Below, one piece after another: positions 14,548 to 25,351 of a DNA stretch of 64,000 nucleotides. The stretch comes from Labilithrix sp. (GTDB lineage Bacteria; Myxococcota_A; Polyangia; Polyangiales; Polyangiaceae): positions 124,001-188,000 of the forward strand of contig JAHBWE010000012.1 in NCBI GenBank assembly GCA_019637155.1, read 5' to 3'. Position 1 is the stretch's first letter; every line of letters starts with the position of its first letter. The notes under the pieces were generated by a model. The model ran no database searches, was not told the origin of the DNA, and saw nothing but the letters and a program-made list of their open reading frames with translations. The translations under genes and the position numbers were made by a program.

Positions 14548-15966
14548 TCAGAACGGGATGCCGAGGCCCACCCGCAGACCCCCGCGCACCGCCGGGGACG
14601 CGAGGAGGAAGCGGCTGTCGGGCGCAGCGTCGTCGGCGACGCTCCCGACGCCGTGGACGTCGAAGAAGAGACACGCCTCGAGGAACAGCGGGCCGAGATC
14701 GAACTGCCCGCCGGCGTCGATGAGCCACGACGCCGCGACGCCGCTGCCCTTTCGCGTCACGCCGTTGGGCGCGGTGGACTCCACCGTGAGGCCGTGGACG
14801 CCGAAGCCCGTCGCGGCGGTGAAGCGCGACTTGCCTGGCGTCTGGAAGCGGATCGACGGCGTGAGCTGCCAGTGCGTGAGCTGCGTCGTCCGCTCTTCGT
14901 TCGCGCTCGGCAGCTTGTACGTCGTCGCGTCCTGCCCGACCGCGACGAAGGCCTCGAGCGCGATGACCTTGTTGAGGAGGAAGCCGAAACGACCGCCGAC
15001 CGCGAGGCCGGCGACGCCGCGACGCTCGCCGCTCGGAGGTGTCTCGCCGAGATCGTCGGAGAAGCGATAGCTCGCGCCCTCGAGCGCGCCCGTGATGACG
15101 AGGTAGATGCGCTTCGGCTTCTCGGGTGGAGGCGTGACGGGCGCGACGTATTCGCCCGGCGCGGCGGAGGCGGGCTGGAGCGTGACCGGGCTCTCCACCG
15201 TCGCGTTCGCGGGGACGCTCACGTCGAACTGCACCGTCTTCCAGCCCGGCGCCGAGACCTCGGCCTTGTGCTTCCCCGCGGGGACCGGGCCCGTCCACGT
15301 GCCCTGCCCGAGCTCCGCGCCGTCGACGCGGATGGATGCGTCGGGCACGTTCGCGCGGATCGTGAGCGTGCCCGTCACGACCGCGGACACGCTGCCGAAC
15401 GAGGCGTCGACGGGCGCGCCGGTGACGAGGGCGAACTTCTTCGGCTCGGGATCTGCCTGGCCCGGGATCTTCGCGCTGAACGTGTAGATTCCAGGCATCA
15501 AGCGGATCGGACGACGCTGCGCGCCCGGCGCGAGCGAGTGCGTGGGCTGGCCCGCGGGCGTGATCGAGATGACCGTCGCCGCGGCCTTCTTCTCGTCGGC
15601 GCCGACGATCGTGATCTTCACCGTCGCGACAGAGCGGGAGAGCTCGGTGAGCTCACGCTCGATCGCGGCCTTCGTCTCCGGCTTGAGCGTGTCCTTGCCT
15701 TCGTCGAGCGCTTCGTCGAACGCGGACGCCGCGTCGGCGGGACGATTCAGGCCCTTGAGACAGAGCGCGATGTTCTGCTTGATGCCCGCCGACGGCTTCT
15801 CGCGATACGCGTCCTGGAACTCGGAGAGCGCCTCGACGAACAGCTTCTTGTCGTAGAGCTCGATGCCCTTCTTGAAATGCGCGCGCGCCGCCGCTTCGTC
15901 CGCCCACGCCGCGCGCGGCGACGCCAGCACGAGGAGCGCGAAGAGCGCATAAGAGAAGCGACGCAC
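14548..15966 (-). CDS. Exported PEGA-domain protein with C-terminal beta-rich domain
   Basis: 472 residues from the GTG at 15964-15966, chosen because it gives a signal peptide (VRRFSYALFALLVLASPRAAWA, cut after residue 22). A short TPR-like helical part follows (about 25-110: ARAHFKKGIELYDKKLFVEALSEF). Next is a region with an insert-rich beta domain, then a PEGA repeat (about 210-285: DASIRVDGAELGQGTWTGPVPAGKHKAEV). The C-terminal 180 residues alternate apolar and polar residues and end in Phe, suggesting an outer-membrane barrel. It lies directly downstream of the Ser/Thr kinase gene, a frequent pairing in myxobacteria. Its function is not known. Confidence 0.75.
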   Translation of the reverse strand: MRRFSYALFALLVLASPRAAWADEAAARAHFKKGIELYDKKLFVEALSEFQDAYREKPSAGIKQNIALCLKGLNRPADAASAFDEALDEGKDTLKPETKAAIERELTELSRSVATVKITIVGADEKKAAATVISITPAGQPTHSLAPGAQRRPIRLMPGIYTFSAKIPGQADPEPKKFALVTGAPVDASFGSVSAVVTGTLTIRANVPDASIRVDGAELGQGTWTGPVPAGKHKAEVSAPGWKTVQFDVSVPANATVESPVTLQPASAAPGEYVAPVTPPPEKPKRIYLVITGALEGASYRFSDDLGETPPSGERRGVAGLAVGGRFGFLLNKVIALEAFVAVGQDATTYKLPSANEERTTQLTHWQLTPSIRFQTPGKSRFTAATGFGVHGLTVESTAPNGVTRKGSGVAASWLIDAGGQFDLGPLFLEACLFFDVHGVGSVADDAAPDSRFLLASPAVRGGLRVGLGIPF

Positions 15967-15985
15967 GACCTGAAAGGTAGCCCGA

Positions 15986-17839
<1,854 letters not shown>

Positions 17840-17891
17840 CGGTCACGCGTCGGGCGCGCGACTCGAGCTTATCAGCGCCGGATGCCCGCCA

Positions 17892-18155
17892 CTACGCGAG
17901 CGCGTGGACCTGCGCCGAGAGACGCGAGATCGTACGGGAAGCGGCCTTCGTGTGGATCGCGCCCTTCGCCGACGCCTTGTCGAGCGCGACGGTCGCGGCC
18001 TTGAGCGCGGCCCCGGCCGCGGCCTTGTCCTTCGCATGGAGGGCCGTGCGGACACGCTTCACGAGCGTGCGGACAGCGCTGTTGATCGCGCGGTTGCGAG
18101 CGGTTTTGACGAGACGCTGGCGGTTGCGCTTCTCTGCGGACGGATGATTGGCCAT
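17892..18155 (-). CDS. rpsT: 30S ribosomal protein S20
   Basis: An 87-residue basic protein with the S20 signature: MANHPSAEKRNRQRLVKTARNRAINSAVRTLVKRV, then a helical C-terminal half ending RTISRLSAQVHALA. S20 binds 16S rRNA early in small-subunit assembly. Length is typical. It is transcribed alone from a good promoter in the 36-base gap after the PrsW-like gene. An ATG almost at the predicted start of the message suggests a very short leader. Confidence 0.97.
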   Translation of the reverse strand: MANHPSAEKRNRQRLVKTARNRAINSAVRTLVKRVRTALHAKDKAAAGAALKAATVALDKASAKGAIHTKAASRTISRLSAQVHALA

Positions 18156-18156
18156 G

Positions 18157-18195
18157 ACGGACGGCGCACTTTAGTTGCGCACCCGTCCGTGTCAA
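18157..18195 (-). promoter_or_regulatory. rpsT promoter inside a palindrome
   Basis: On the minus strand TTGACA (18090s equivalent at 18190-18195) and TAAAGT (18168-18173) are separated by 16 bases, a good sigma-70 pattern. The predicted start lies about six bases before the rpsT ATG. The same bases form an imperfect palindrome: ACGGACGG (18157-18164) with CCGTCCGT (18183-18190) and an inner GCGCA/TGCGC pair around the -10. It could be an operator or a 5' hairpin. Confidence 0.5.
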
Positions 18196-19367
18196 GCGTC
18201 CCGCGCCGGGCGGCCGATCCAGGCGCCGGCGCACGCCAGACCCCACGCGATCGGCGAAAACGCGAGGGCGAACACGAGGGCGACCGGGGCGGCGAGACCC
18301 AGGAGCGCGAGCGCGAGCACGATCGCGAGGGCGGCCGCGACGGCGGGCTCGAGCATGGTGGGGAGGTTCGAGGCGCGCGCGACGAGGTAGCCGCTGATCG
18401 GGAACGCGAGGAGGACCCCCGAGCCGAGGAGCGCGACCGGCGCCGTCGTCGAGATCTCGTGCTCGTCGACGACCGAGAAGTCGACGTGCGCCCAGTGGCC
18501 GAACGCGATCGAGCCGGCGAGGCCGAGCGTCATCGCGCCCACCGTCACGAACACACCGACGAAGATCCAGCGGAGCGTGATCGGCTGGCCCTCGCGGTGC
18601 ATCGCCTCGCGCACGGTGCGGAGGCTCGGCGGCGCCGACACGATGTGCAGGTGCGAGACACGCTCGAGCAGCATCGACGTGCGCGACGAGCGGTCCTCGC
18701 GCGCGCGAAGGTCGCGGAGCGCGAAGATGACGGGGATGCCCATCGCGAGGAGGAGCGGCACGGTGCCGACGAGCGCGCCCGCGCCGCGCCCGTAGCAGAG
18801 ATGAATGTAGAGTCCATGCACCGCGGTGGCGACGAGCCACGCGAGCGGGAAGATCGGACCCGGCGTCTTGTCTCGCTTCGCGCGGCCGAGCGCGTAGCCC
18901 CACGCGCAGGCGAAGAACACGTGCGCCGGCAGCGCGAGGAGCGCGCGCACGATCCAGATGCCGCCGGACGGGTGGACGCGGAGCATGTGCGCGCTCTCCA
19001 CGAGCGCGAAGCCGAGCGCGGCCGACGCGGAGTAGACGAGGCCGTCGATCGGCTCGTCGAAGTACTTCGATCGGAACGCGGGCCACATCGCGCAGACCTT
19101 CACCGCCTCGCGGATCGGCGCCGCGAAGCCGAAGAGGAAGAGCATGCTCCCCGCCGCGCCGGCGACGCGCGCGTTCATGTCGAGGCCCGTCCACGCCGCG
19201 GCGCGCTGCTCGAGCCACACCGTGCCGACCTTCCCCGCGACGCCGAGCGTGAACGTGAGGAGCACGAGCCACAGCGGCTCGCGACGGCGATCCGAAAAAT
19301 AGATGACGGCGAGGAGCAGCAGCGCGGGGACGAGCGACGGCCCGATCCAGCGGAGCGACGAGACCAC
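18192..19367 (-). CDS. PrsW-family intramembrane protease-like protein
   Basis: A 391-residue polytopic membrane protein with about nine or ten apolar helices. PrsW hallmarks are visible: PIREAVKV at 85-91 (normally EExxK; the first Glu is replaced by Arg86, Glu87 kept), DEPIDGLVYSASAALGFALVESAHML at 104-129, and histidines in ALPAHVFFACAWGYALG and AVHGLYIHL. These residues bind the catalytic metal in the family, which cleaves membrane proteins such as anti-sigma factors. The change in the first motif leaves activity uncertain. The gene stands between DNA ligase and rpsT and no anti-sigma gene is nearby. Confidence 0.85.
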   Translation of the reverse strand: MVSSLRWIGPSLVPALLLLAVIYFSDRRREPLWLVLLTFTLGVAGKVGTVWLEQRAAAWTGLDMNARVAGAAGSMLFLFGFAAPIREAVKVCAMWPAFRSKYFDEPIDGLVYSASAALGFALVESAHMLRVHPSGGIWIVRALLALPAHVFFACAWGYALGRAKRDKTPGPIFPLAWLVATAVHGLYIHLCYGRGAGALVGTVPLLLAMGIPVIFALRDLRAREDRSSRTSMLLERVSHLHIVSAPPSLRTVREAMHREGQPITLRWIFVGVFVTVGAMTLGLAGSIAFGHWAHVDFSVVDEHEISTTAPVALLGSGVLLAFPISGYLVARASNLPTMLEPAVAAALAIVLALALLGLAAPVALVFALAFSPIAWGLACAGAWIGRPARDA

Positions 19368-19449
19368 GGCCCTACGTTAGCAAGTGAGGTAAGCGACCGC
19401 CCTCCTCTTCGCCAGCCGCAATTCGATCCGGTCACGCACACGCGGAAGG

Positions 19450-20481
19450 TCAAGCCGGGCTGTTGAGCGTGCAGTCCTTCGGATCGACGTCGGGCCGGAG
19501 CCCGCGGAACGTCGGGAAGCGGAGGAGACCGTCGCGCTGCATCATCCCGTAGCGGACCGACACGACGAGCTCCGGCTTGCAATAAAACCGCTGCTTCGCC
19601 GCCGAATACACGCCGCGCGTCGTCACCGGCTCGTCGACCTGGAGCGCCTCGAGCCGCGGGAGGAGCGTCAGGATCGTCGCGGCGCTGAGGCCGCTCCCGA
19701 CCTTGCCGCGATAGACGAGCTCGTCCCCTTCCCACGACGCGACGTCGAGCGCGCCGAGCGTCGACCGCGCGCTCTCGCCCTCCGTCCAGCCCACCACCAC
19801 GAGCTCGCAGTCGTGCTCTCGCTTGATCTTGAGCCACTCCGACGTGCGCTCGCCGGGGCGGTACGGCGAGCCGAGCTTCTTCGCGACGACGCCCTCGAGC
19901 GAGTGCTCCTCGCAGAAGCGGAACAGATCGCCGCCGCGATCGAACGTCGGGTGCTGGCGCACGAGGCCGCCTGCCTCGGGGGGGACGACGCGGTTCAGGA
20001 TCTCCTTCCGCGCCTCGAGCGGGAAGCCGCGGAGGTCGTAGCCGCCGATCGCGAGGCAGTCGAAGACGATGTAGACGACCGGGACCTGACCCGCCGCCAT
20101 CCTCCGCGCGCGCTTCGGATCGGACTGGAAGCGCTGCGCGAGGAGCTGGAAGTCGGGGCGTCCGTTCGCGTCGAACGCGACGATCTCGCCGTCGAGCACG
20201 ACGCGATCCTCGGGGAGCTTCGCGAGCGCGTCGACGATCTCGGCGTAGCTGTCGGTCGCGTCGCGCTGCTTGCGGTACGAGAGGCTGACGCTCGCGCCGC
20301 GTTTGTCCGCGACGATGCGGACGCCGTCGAGCTTCAGCTCGAAGAGCCAGCCCGCGCGATCGAGCAGCGCGCGGGACTCGTGGCGCTCGCACATCATCGG
20401 CACGATCCGCGCGCCGCGCACGTCGCCGGTCGGGGCGCCGAGCTCCCGCGCGAGCGCCTCCGCCGAGGTCTCCGCGCTCAC
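19450..20481 (-). CDS. ATP-dependent DNA ligase
   Basis: 343 residues from a GTG that overlaps the stop of the upstream outer-membrane protein (GTGA, 20478-20481). The adenylation domain has the nucleophile Lys50 in FELKLDGVRI, followed by YRKQRDAT, VVLDGEIVAFD, FDCLAIGGYDL, EGVVAKKLGSPYRPGERTSEWLKIK. A C-terminal OB fold follows (CELVVVGWTEG to GLRPD). This is the minimal LigC/LigD-type ligase module with no nuclease or primase part. Such enzymes seal nicks in repair or end joining. No ku gene is adjacent. Confidence 0.92.
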   Translation of the reverse strand: MSAETSAEALARELGAPTGDVRGARIVPMMCERHESRALLDRAGWLFELKLDGVRIVADKRGASVSLSYRKQRDATDSYAEIVDALAKLPEDRVVLDGEIVAFDANGRPDFQLLAQRFQSDPKRARRMAAGQVPVVYIVFDCLAIGGYDLRGFPLEARKEILNRVVPPEAGGLVRQHPTFDRGGDLFRFCEEHSLEGVVAKKLGSPYRPGERTSEWLKIKREHDCELVVVGWTEGESARSTLGALDVASWEGDELVYRGKVGSGLSAATILTLLPRLEALQVDEPVTTRGVYSAAKQRFYCKPELVVSVRYGMMQRDGLLRFPTFRGLRPDVDPKDCTLNSPA

Positions 20482-21278
20482 AACCCGAAATGGAGCCCGA
20501 GCCGCAGTCCGCCGCCGAGGGCGAGGCCCGCGCTCGTGCCGGACTTCTGGTAGAGCGGATCGCTCTCCGCCGCCGCCTGCTGCTCCGGGGTGAGGCCGGA
20601 GGGGAGCGGCACCGGCGGGCGATTGAGGAGGAGGAAGTCGCCGAGGAGGCCGACGCCGACCGAGAACATCGGCGAGACGTAGTAGTCGAACGCGAACTCG
20701 AGCCCCGCGTTGAAGCCGCGGATCGACACCGCGTCGTTCGACGTCGGCGCGCTCGAGCTCGTCGCCTCGTTCGCGTCGCCGAGGCGGCCGACCCACGAGT
20801 AGCCGCCGTGGGCGGCGATGAGGATGTCGAAATCGCTGATCGGCAGCTTGAGGCCGGCCTCGCCGTTGATCTGGAGCAGGTTGAAGCTCGAGAGCGCGTT
20901 GTAACGAAGGCGCGCGCCGGCGACGAAGACGACGAGGCGGAGCCCCGCGCCGATCGAGAACGCGGGGCCGCCCGCGCTCGTCTGCTTCACCGCGAGCTGC
21001 TCGGCGGAGAACTGCGACATGTTGATGTACGCGCCGCCGATCGAGCCGTCGACCCAGAACAGCTCGAAGTTGCGGCCGGTGTCCTTCGTCTCGGCCTCAT
21101 CGAGCTTCTTGTGCGTCTCCGCCTGCTGGTACTGCTCCTGCGTCGTCTGCCCCGGCCCCGTGTTGGGCGCCATCGGCGGCGGCGGCGCGATGCCGGGTTG
21201 CTGGAGATCCTGCGCGCCGGCGACCCCGGCCGACGCGAGAAGGGCAAGAGACGTAAGGAGACCGAAGATCCGGCGCAT
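20478..21278 (-). CDS. Outer-membrane beta-barrel protein
   Basis: 266 residues from the ATG at 21276-21278. The signal peptide is clear (MRRIFGLLTSLALLASAGVAGA). A polar, Gln/Pro-rich segment (about 25-65) is followed by alternating apolar strands rich in Gly, aromatic residues and Asn (LFWVDGSIGGAYINMSQF, GLRLVVFVAGARLRYNAL, ILIAAHGGYSWVGRLG) and a final LGGGLRLGLHFGL. That is the look of an OmpA/OmpW-sized barrel. It lies five bases downstream of yacG and overlaps the ligase gene, so the three form one unit. Function unknown. Confidence 0.8.
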   Translation of the reverse strand: MRRIFGLLTSLALLASAGVAGAQDLQQPGIAPPPPMAPNTGPGQTTQEQYQQAETHKKLDEAETKDTGRNFELFWVDGSIGGAYINMSQFSAEQLAVKQTSAGGPAFSIGAGLRLVVFVAGARLRYNALSSFNLLQINGEAGLKLPISDFDILIAAHGGYSWVGRLGDANEATSSSAPTSNDAVSIRGFNAGLEFAFDYYVSPMFSVGVGLLGDFLLLNRPPVPLPSGLTPEQQAAAESDPLYQKSGTSAGLALGGGLRLGLHFGL

Positions 21279-21283
21279 CCCGT

Positions 21284-21469
21284 TCAGTGTCGCACGATCT
21301 CGTCGTCCGGGTGGTCGTCCTCGTCCGGCGAATCGTCGGCCGGGATGCGGTACTCCTCGTCCATCCACTTGCCGAGGTCGATCGTCTTGCAGCGCGGCGC
21401 GCAGAACGGGAAGCTCGGATTTTCGGCGCGGGGCTTGGCCTCCGAGCCGCAGATCGGGCAAATCGCCAT
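21284..21469 (-). CDS. yacG: YacG-type zinc protein (DNA gyrase inhibitor family)
   Basis: A 61-residue protein with the YacG zinc site: CPICG near the start (Cys4, Cys7) and PFCAPRCKTIDLGKWMDEEYRIP, giving the second Cys pair and the conserved DLGKW. The acidic tail (DDSPDEDDHPDDEIV) is also typical. In E. coli YacG binds GyrB and inhibits gyrase; that role here is by homology. It is the first gene of a yacG, barrel protein, ligase unit. Confidence 0.9.
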   Translation of the reverse strand: MAICPICGSEAKPRAENPSFPFCAPRCKTIDLGKWMDEEYRIPADDSPDEDDHPDDEIVRH

Positions 21470-21532
21470 CGTCCTCCCCAAATAGCACCGCGATGTTGCC
21501 CACGCGCGTCGACGTTCGCAACGATAGAGGCG

Positions 21533-22438
21533 ATGCCCGAGCTTCATGCAGCCGAGAGACTCGAGCTCGAGGCGATCGCCCGCCGGTTCGAGGGCGCGCT
21601 CGCGATCTGCGCCTCGCGCCTGGACGAGCCCGCCTCCGTCGTCGAGGTCGCGGCCGACGAGGTCTTCCCCGCCGCGAGCCTCATCAAGGTCGCGGTCGCG
21701 CTCGAGGTCTTCTGCCAGATCGAGGAGGGCTTCCTCGCGCGGGCCGAGCGCGTCGCCTTGAAGGGCGACGACAAGGTGATCGGCTCCGGCGTCCTCACCG
21801 AGCTCGCCGACGGGCTCACCCCCACCCTCGGCGATCTCGTCTACCTCGCGCTCGCGATCAGCGACAACACCGCCGCGAACGTGCTCATCGAGCGCGTCGG
21901 CGTCTTCTCGGTGAACCGCCGCCTCGCGAAGCTGGGCCTCGAGAAGACGCGGCTCTCGGGGAAGATCCTCACCCACGAGACGAAACACGGCGCGCCGTCG
22001 CCGGAGGCCGAGGACTACGGCGCCGCGCCCTCGACGCCGAAGGACGATCGCGACGACGGCCGCGGCGAGCGCTCCCCCACCACCGCGCGCGAGCTCGTGC
22101 GCCTCTTCACCGCGATCCACAAACGCGAGGACCTCCCGCCCGCGGCGTGCGAGGCGCTCCTCGACGTCTTGCAGAAGACGCAGACCGCGAGCGCGATCCG
22201 GCGCGGCCTGCCCGAGGCGCGCTTCCGCGATCGCACCCCCGCCCGCCTCTGCAACAAGACCGGCTCGATCCGCGGCGTCGTCAACGACGCCGGCATCGTC
22301 GCGACGGATCGCGGCGCCTACGCGGTGGCGCTCCTCTCGAAGGGCTCGAAGGACCTCCGGCCCACGCAAGACAACGTCGGCCGCATCGCCCTCGCCGAGG
22401 CGTCGCGCGTCGTGTACCGCGCCATGCGCGGCGAATAG
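21533..22438 (+). CDS. Class A beta-lactamase-like serine hydrolase
   Basis: 301 residues from the ATG at 21533. It carries the three serine-hydrolase motifs of class A enzymes in order: Ser49-Leu-Ile-Lys52 (AASLIKV), Ser110-Asp-Asn112 (ISDNTA) and Lys242-Thr-Gly (NKTGSIRG). The region that should hold the general-base Glu166 is altered and an insertion of about 30 residues sits between SDN and KTG; Glu149 is the only candidate. No signal peptide is seen, which is odd for a beta-lactamase and suggests a cytoplasmic esterase or peptidase-like role, or a missed start. Divergent from yacG, followed by a zinc-finger gene. Confidence 0.85.
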   Translation: MPELHAAERLELEAIARRFEGALAICASRLDEPASVVEVAADEVFPAASLIKVAVALEVFCQIEEGFLARAERVALKGDDKVIGSGVLTELADGLTPTLGDLVYLALAISDNTAANVLIERVGVFSVNRRLAKLGLEKTRLSGKILTHETKHGAPSPEAEDYGAAPSTPKDDRDDGRGERSPTTARELVRLFTAIHKREDLPPAACEALLDVLQKTQTASAIRRGLPEARFRDRTPARLCNKTGSIRGVVNDAGIVATDRGAYAVALLSKGSKDLRPTQDNVGRIALAEASRVVYRAMRGE

Positions 22439-22456
22439 AGCGGCTATGCTCGGAGC

Positions 22457-22963
22457 ATGTCCGTCTACCGGCAAGCTCGCACGTCGGCCAACGCGTGTCC
22501 GCGGTGCATGGATCCGCTCGGCGCCGCGGGCGTGGCGGGGGTTCGATTCTGCGAGCGCTGCGGCGGGGTCTTCGCCGACGTCCCGACGTCGAAGCGCATC
22601 TTCGACTCGCTCGATCGGCAGCTCCTCGCGATCGGCTTCGACGCGGCGCAGGGCAAGGAGAAGCCGCGCGACGACGGCCACGCGATCACCTGTCCCGAGT
22701 GCCAGCTCCAGATGGTGAAGAACCGCATCGACGGCGCGAGCTGCGTCGTCGACGCGTGCCCCGCGCACGGCACCTGGTTCGACACGAACGAGATGGTCGA
22801 CGTCATGCGCGCGCTCGATCGCGCACGGAGGAAGGGCATCGTGCTCACCGGCGACCGGCCGTCGATGCCGGTGAACCTCGCGACGACGCCCGAGCGCGCG
22901 CGGACCGTGGGCGAGCAGTTCGTCGATCTCGTGCGGGACTGGATCGAGCCGGGCAAGCGCTGA
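22457..22963 (+). CDS. Zinc-finger TFIIB-like protein
   Basis: A 168-residue protein with two zinc-ribbon half-domains: CPRCMDPL with CERCGGVFAD (about 14-42) and CPECQLQM with CPAHGTWFD (about 79-108). The pattern CPxC-x-L followed by C-x-x-C/HGxWFD is that of zf-TFIIB domain proteins, whose function is unknown. The C-terminal helical tail (TVGEQFVDLVRDWIEPGK) has no motif. It starts 18 bases after the beta-lactamase-like gene and is probably co-transcribed. Convergent with the Fe-S oxidoreductase. Confidence 0.8.
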   Translation: MSVYRQARTSANACPRCMDPLGAAGVAGVRFCERCGGVFADVPTSKRIFDSLDRQLLAIGFDAAQGKEKPRDDGHAITCPECQLQMVKNRIDGASCVVDACPAHGTWFDTNEMVDVMRALDRARRKGIVLTGDRPSMPVNLATTPERARTVGEQFVDLVRDWIEPGKR

Positions 22964-22968
22964 CGGAG

Positions 22969-25272
22969 CTACTCGGCGGGAACGGCCTCCGCGACCTCGG
23001 CCGTCGTCGGGACGGTCGCGGAGACGGCGGGCTCGACGATGCAGCTCTGCTCGAGGAGCTCGGCGACGTCGAGGTTCTTGATCTTGTCCTCGAGGCTCTG
23101 GCTCTTGATGCCGTCGGTGAGCATCGTCATGCAGAACGGGCAGCCGCTCGCGATCGTCTTCGCGCCGGTGTCGATGAGCTGCAGCGTGCGCTTCACGTTC
23201 ACGCGGTTCTGGTTCTGCTCCTCCATCCACATCTGCGCGCCGCCGGCGCCGCAGCAGAGGCCGCGCGTCTTCGTCCAGTAGTCGGGCTCCACCAGCTCGA
23301 CGCCCGGGATCTGACGGAGGATGTCGCGCGGCGACTCGTACACGTCGTTGTAGCGACCGAGGTAGCAGCTGTCGTGGTACGTGACGCGGCCGACGACCGG
23401 CTTCTTCGGGACGAGGCGCCGCTCCGCGAGCAGCGCCGCGAGGTAGTCCGAGTGGTGCACGACCTCGAGGCTCACGCCGAAGTCGGGGTACTCGTTCTTC
23501 AGCGTGTTGAAGCAGTGCGGGCAGGCGGTCACGACCGTCTTCATCCCCCCCTGCTCCTTGTACGTGTTGAGCACGGCGGCGTTCGACTCCGCGAGCATCG
23601 CGAAGATGACCTCGTGGCCGGCGCGGCGCGCGGGGTCGCCGGTGCACGACTCCTCTTGGCCGAGGATCGCGAAGTCGACGCCCGCGAGCGTGAGCAACCG
23701 CGCGGTTGCGCGTGCGATCTTCTTCGCGCGGTCGTCGTACGACGCGGCGCAGCCGACCCAGAAGAGGACCTCTGCGTCGGGTTTGTCCGCGAACGTCTTG
23801 AGGTCGAGGCCGTCCGACCACGCGGAGCGGTCCATGCGCGAGAGGTTCCACGGGTTGCCGTTCGTCTCCATGCCCTGGAACGGCTTCTGGAGCTCGTGCG
23901 GGAACTCGTTCGCGATCATGACGAGGTTGCGCCGCATGTCGACGATCTTGTCGACGTACGAGATGAGGACCGGGCACTGCTCCTCGCACGCGCGGCAGGT
24001 GGTGCACGCCCACAGCACGTCGGGGTGGATGATGTCGGGCGTGAGGTTGATCGGCTCGTATTTCGCGGGCCGGATCGCCTTCTCGGCCTCGTTCCCCGCG
24101 ATCTCGACCGGGTCCTCCGCGCCGGTCGGACCCCACCTCATCTCCTCGTCGGTGAGCTCCTTCTGGTGCTCGTACATGTGATCGCGGAGGGCGAGGGTGA
24201 GGTGCTTCGGCGAGAGGACCTTGCCCGTCTTGTGGGCGGGGCAGTTGTCCGAGCAGCGGCCGCACTCGGTGCAGGTGTAGAAGTCGAGGACCGCCTTCCA
24301 GGAGAGGTGCTTGACCTTCGCGATGCCGATCTCGGCCATGCGCGGGTCCTCCATCTCCATCGCCGGCTCCATCTTCGCCATCACGCCCTCGGCGGTGCTC
24401 GCCATCGGCTCGAGGCGACCGCGCGGCGCGAGGTCCTTGAAGAAGACGTTCGGGATCGCGGTGATGATGTGGAAGTGCTTCGAGTGCGGGAGGATGTTGA
24501 GGAAGACGAGGACGAGGGTGGAGTGCGTCCAGAAGCCGATCTTCGCGAGGATGACGAGCGCCTGCGGTCCGAGCTTCGCCTTCGCCAGCGCGAGCGCGGT
24601 CAAGGAGGCGGCCGGCGCCGGGAACGCGGAGAGGCCGACGTGCACGTCCTGCGTCGAGCCGAACGGCGCCGCGACCTCTTTCATGTCGGCGCAGAGCTGG
24701 TAGCCGGTGAGCTTGGCCGCGCCGGTGCCGGGGACGCACAGCTCGGCGACGCGGTTCACGAGGACGAACGCGGCGCCGTTGTAGAGGATGTCGGCGAGCA
24801 TCATCGTCGTGATGATCCCGAGGATGAGGAGGCCCTCCCAGTGCAGCGTCATGCGCTTCTGGGGGCGGATGGCGCGGTAGTAGACGAAGGTCAGCGCGCC
24901 GAGGGTGACGAGGACGGCGACGAGGTCCTTCGCGAACTCGTAGACCTTGCCGACCTTGCCGAGGACCTCGGTGGGCCCGAGGACGAAGAGGTTGAACTTC
25001 GGATCGAAGCCGCGTCCCCACAGGATGATCGTGTTGAGGAGGAGGACGATGAAGCCGACGAAGATGAGCTTATGGGCCAGCCCCGCGGGCTGGTAGTAGT
25101 TCATCTTCTCCTGCGCGAACGCGTACCGGAACACGGCCGCGAGGCGCTCCGGGATGCGATCGAAGCGGTCGACGAACTTGCCGACGCGGAGGAGCTGCCA
25201 GCGCTTGATCGCCGACCAGAAGAACACCGCGTGCGCGGCGACGATCAGCACGAGCATGGCCGTCGGATTCAT
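22969..25272 (-). CDS. Membrane Fe-S oxidoreductase, HdrD/ETF-menaquinone reductase-like
   Basis: A 767-residue fusion. The N-terminal 270 residues hold about five or six membrane helices resembling a NarI-type quinone-binding domain, with His residues (LPHSKHFHI). Then come two 4Fe-4S motifs, CTECGRCSDNCP and CTTCRACEEQCP (about 335-430). The C-terminus has two CCG-type cysteine domains, including GLCCGAGG and CPFCMTM. This architecture is shared with electron-transfer-flavoprotein:menaquinone oxidoreductase-type proteins of Actinobacteria and Deltaproteobacteria, which pass electrons from acyl-CoA dehydrogenases to quinone. No etf genes are adjacent, so the donor is inferred only. Confidence 0.9.
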   Translation of the reverse strand: MNPTAMLVLIVAAHAVFFWSAIKRWQLLRVGKFVDRFDRIPERLAAVFRYAFAQEKMNYYQPAGLAHKLIFVGFIVLLLNTIILWGRGFDPKFNLFVLGPTEVLGKVGKVYEFAKDLVAVLVTLGALTFVYYRAIRPQKRMTLHWEGLLILGIITTMMLADILYNGAAFVLVNRVAELCVPGTGAAKLTGYQLCADMKEVAAPFGSTQDVHVGLSAFPAPAASLTALALAKAKLGPQALVILAKIGFWTHSTLVLVFLNILPHSKHFHIITAIPNVFFKDLAPRGRLEPMASTAEGVMAKMEPAMEMEDPRMAEIGIAKVKHLSWKAVLDFYTCTECGRCSDNCPAHKTGKVLSPKHLTLALRDHMYEHQKELTDEEMRWGPTGAEDPVEIAGNEAEKAIRPAKYEPINLTPDIIHPDVLWACTTCRACEEQCPVLISYVDKIVDMRRNLVMIANEFPHELQKPFQGMETNGNPWNLSRMDRSAWSDGLDLKTFADKPDAEVLFWVGCAASYDDRAKKIARATARLLTLAGVDFAILGQEESCTGDPARRAGHEVIFAMLAESNAAVLNTYKEQGGMKTVVTACPHCFNTLKNEYPDFGVSLEVVHHSDYLAALLAERRLVPKKPVVGRVTYHDSCYLGRYNDVYESPRDILRQIPGVELVEPDYWTKTRGLCCGAGGAQMWMEEQNQNRVNVKRTLQLIDTGAKTIASGCPFCMTMLTDGIKSQSLEDKIKNLDVAELLEQSCIVEPAVSATVPTTAEVAEAVPAE

Positions 25273-25351
25273 GGTTTGGGCCCGAGACTTATAGGGGCAT
25301 GGCCCGGCGCGTCAACATCGGGGCACGGCCGATGCACCTCTCTCGGGTGCC

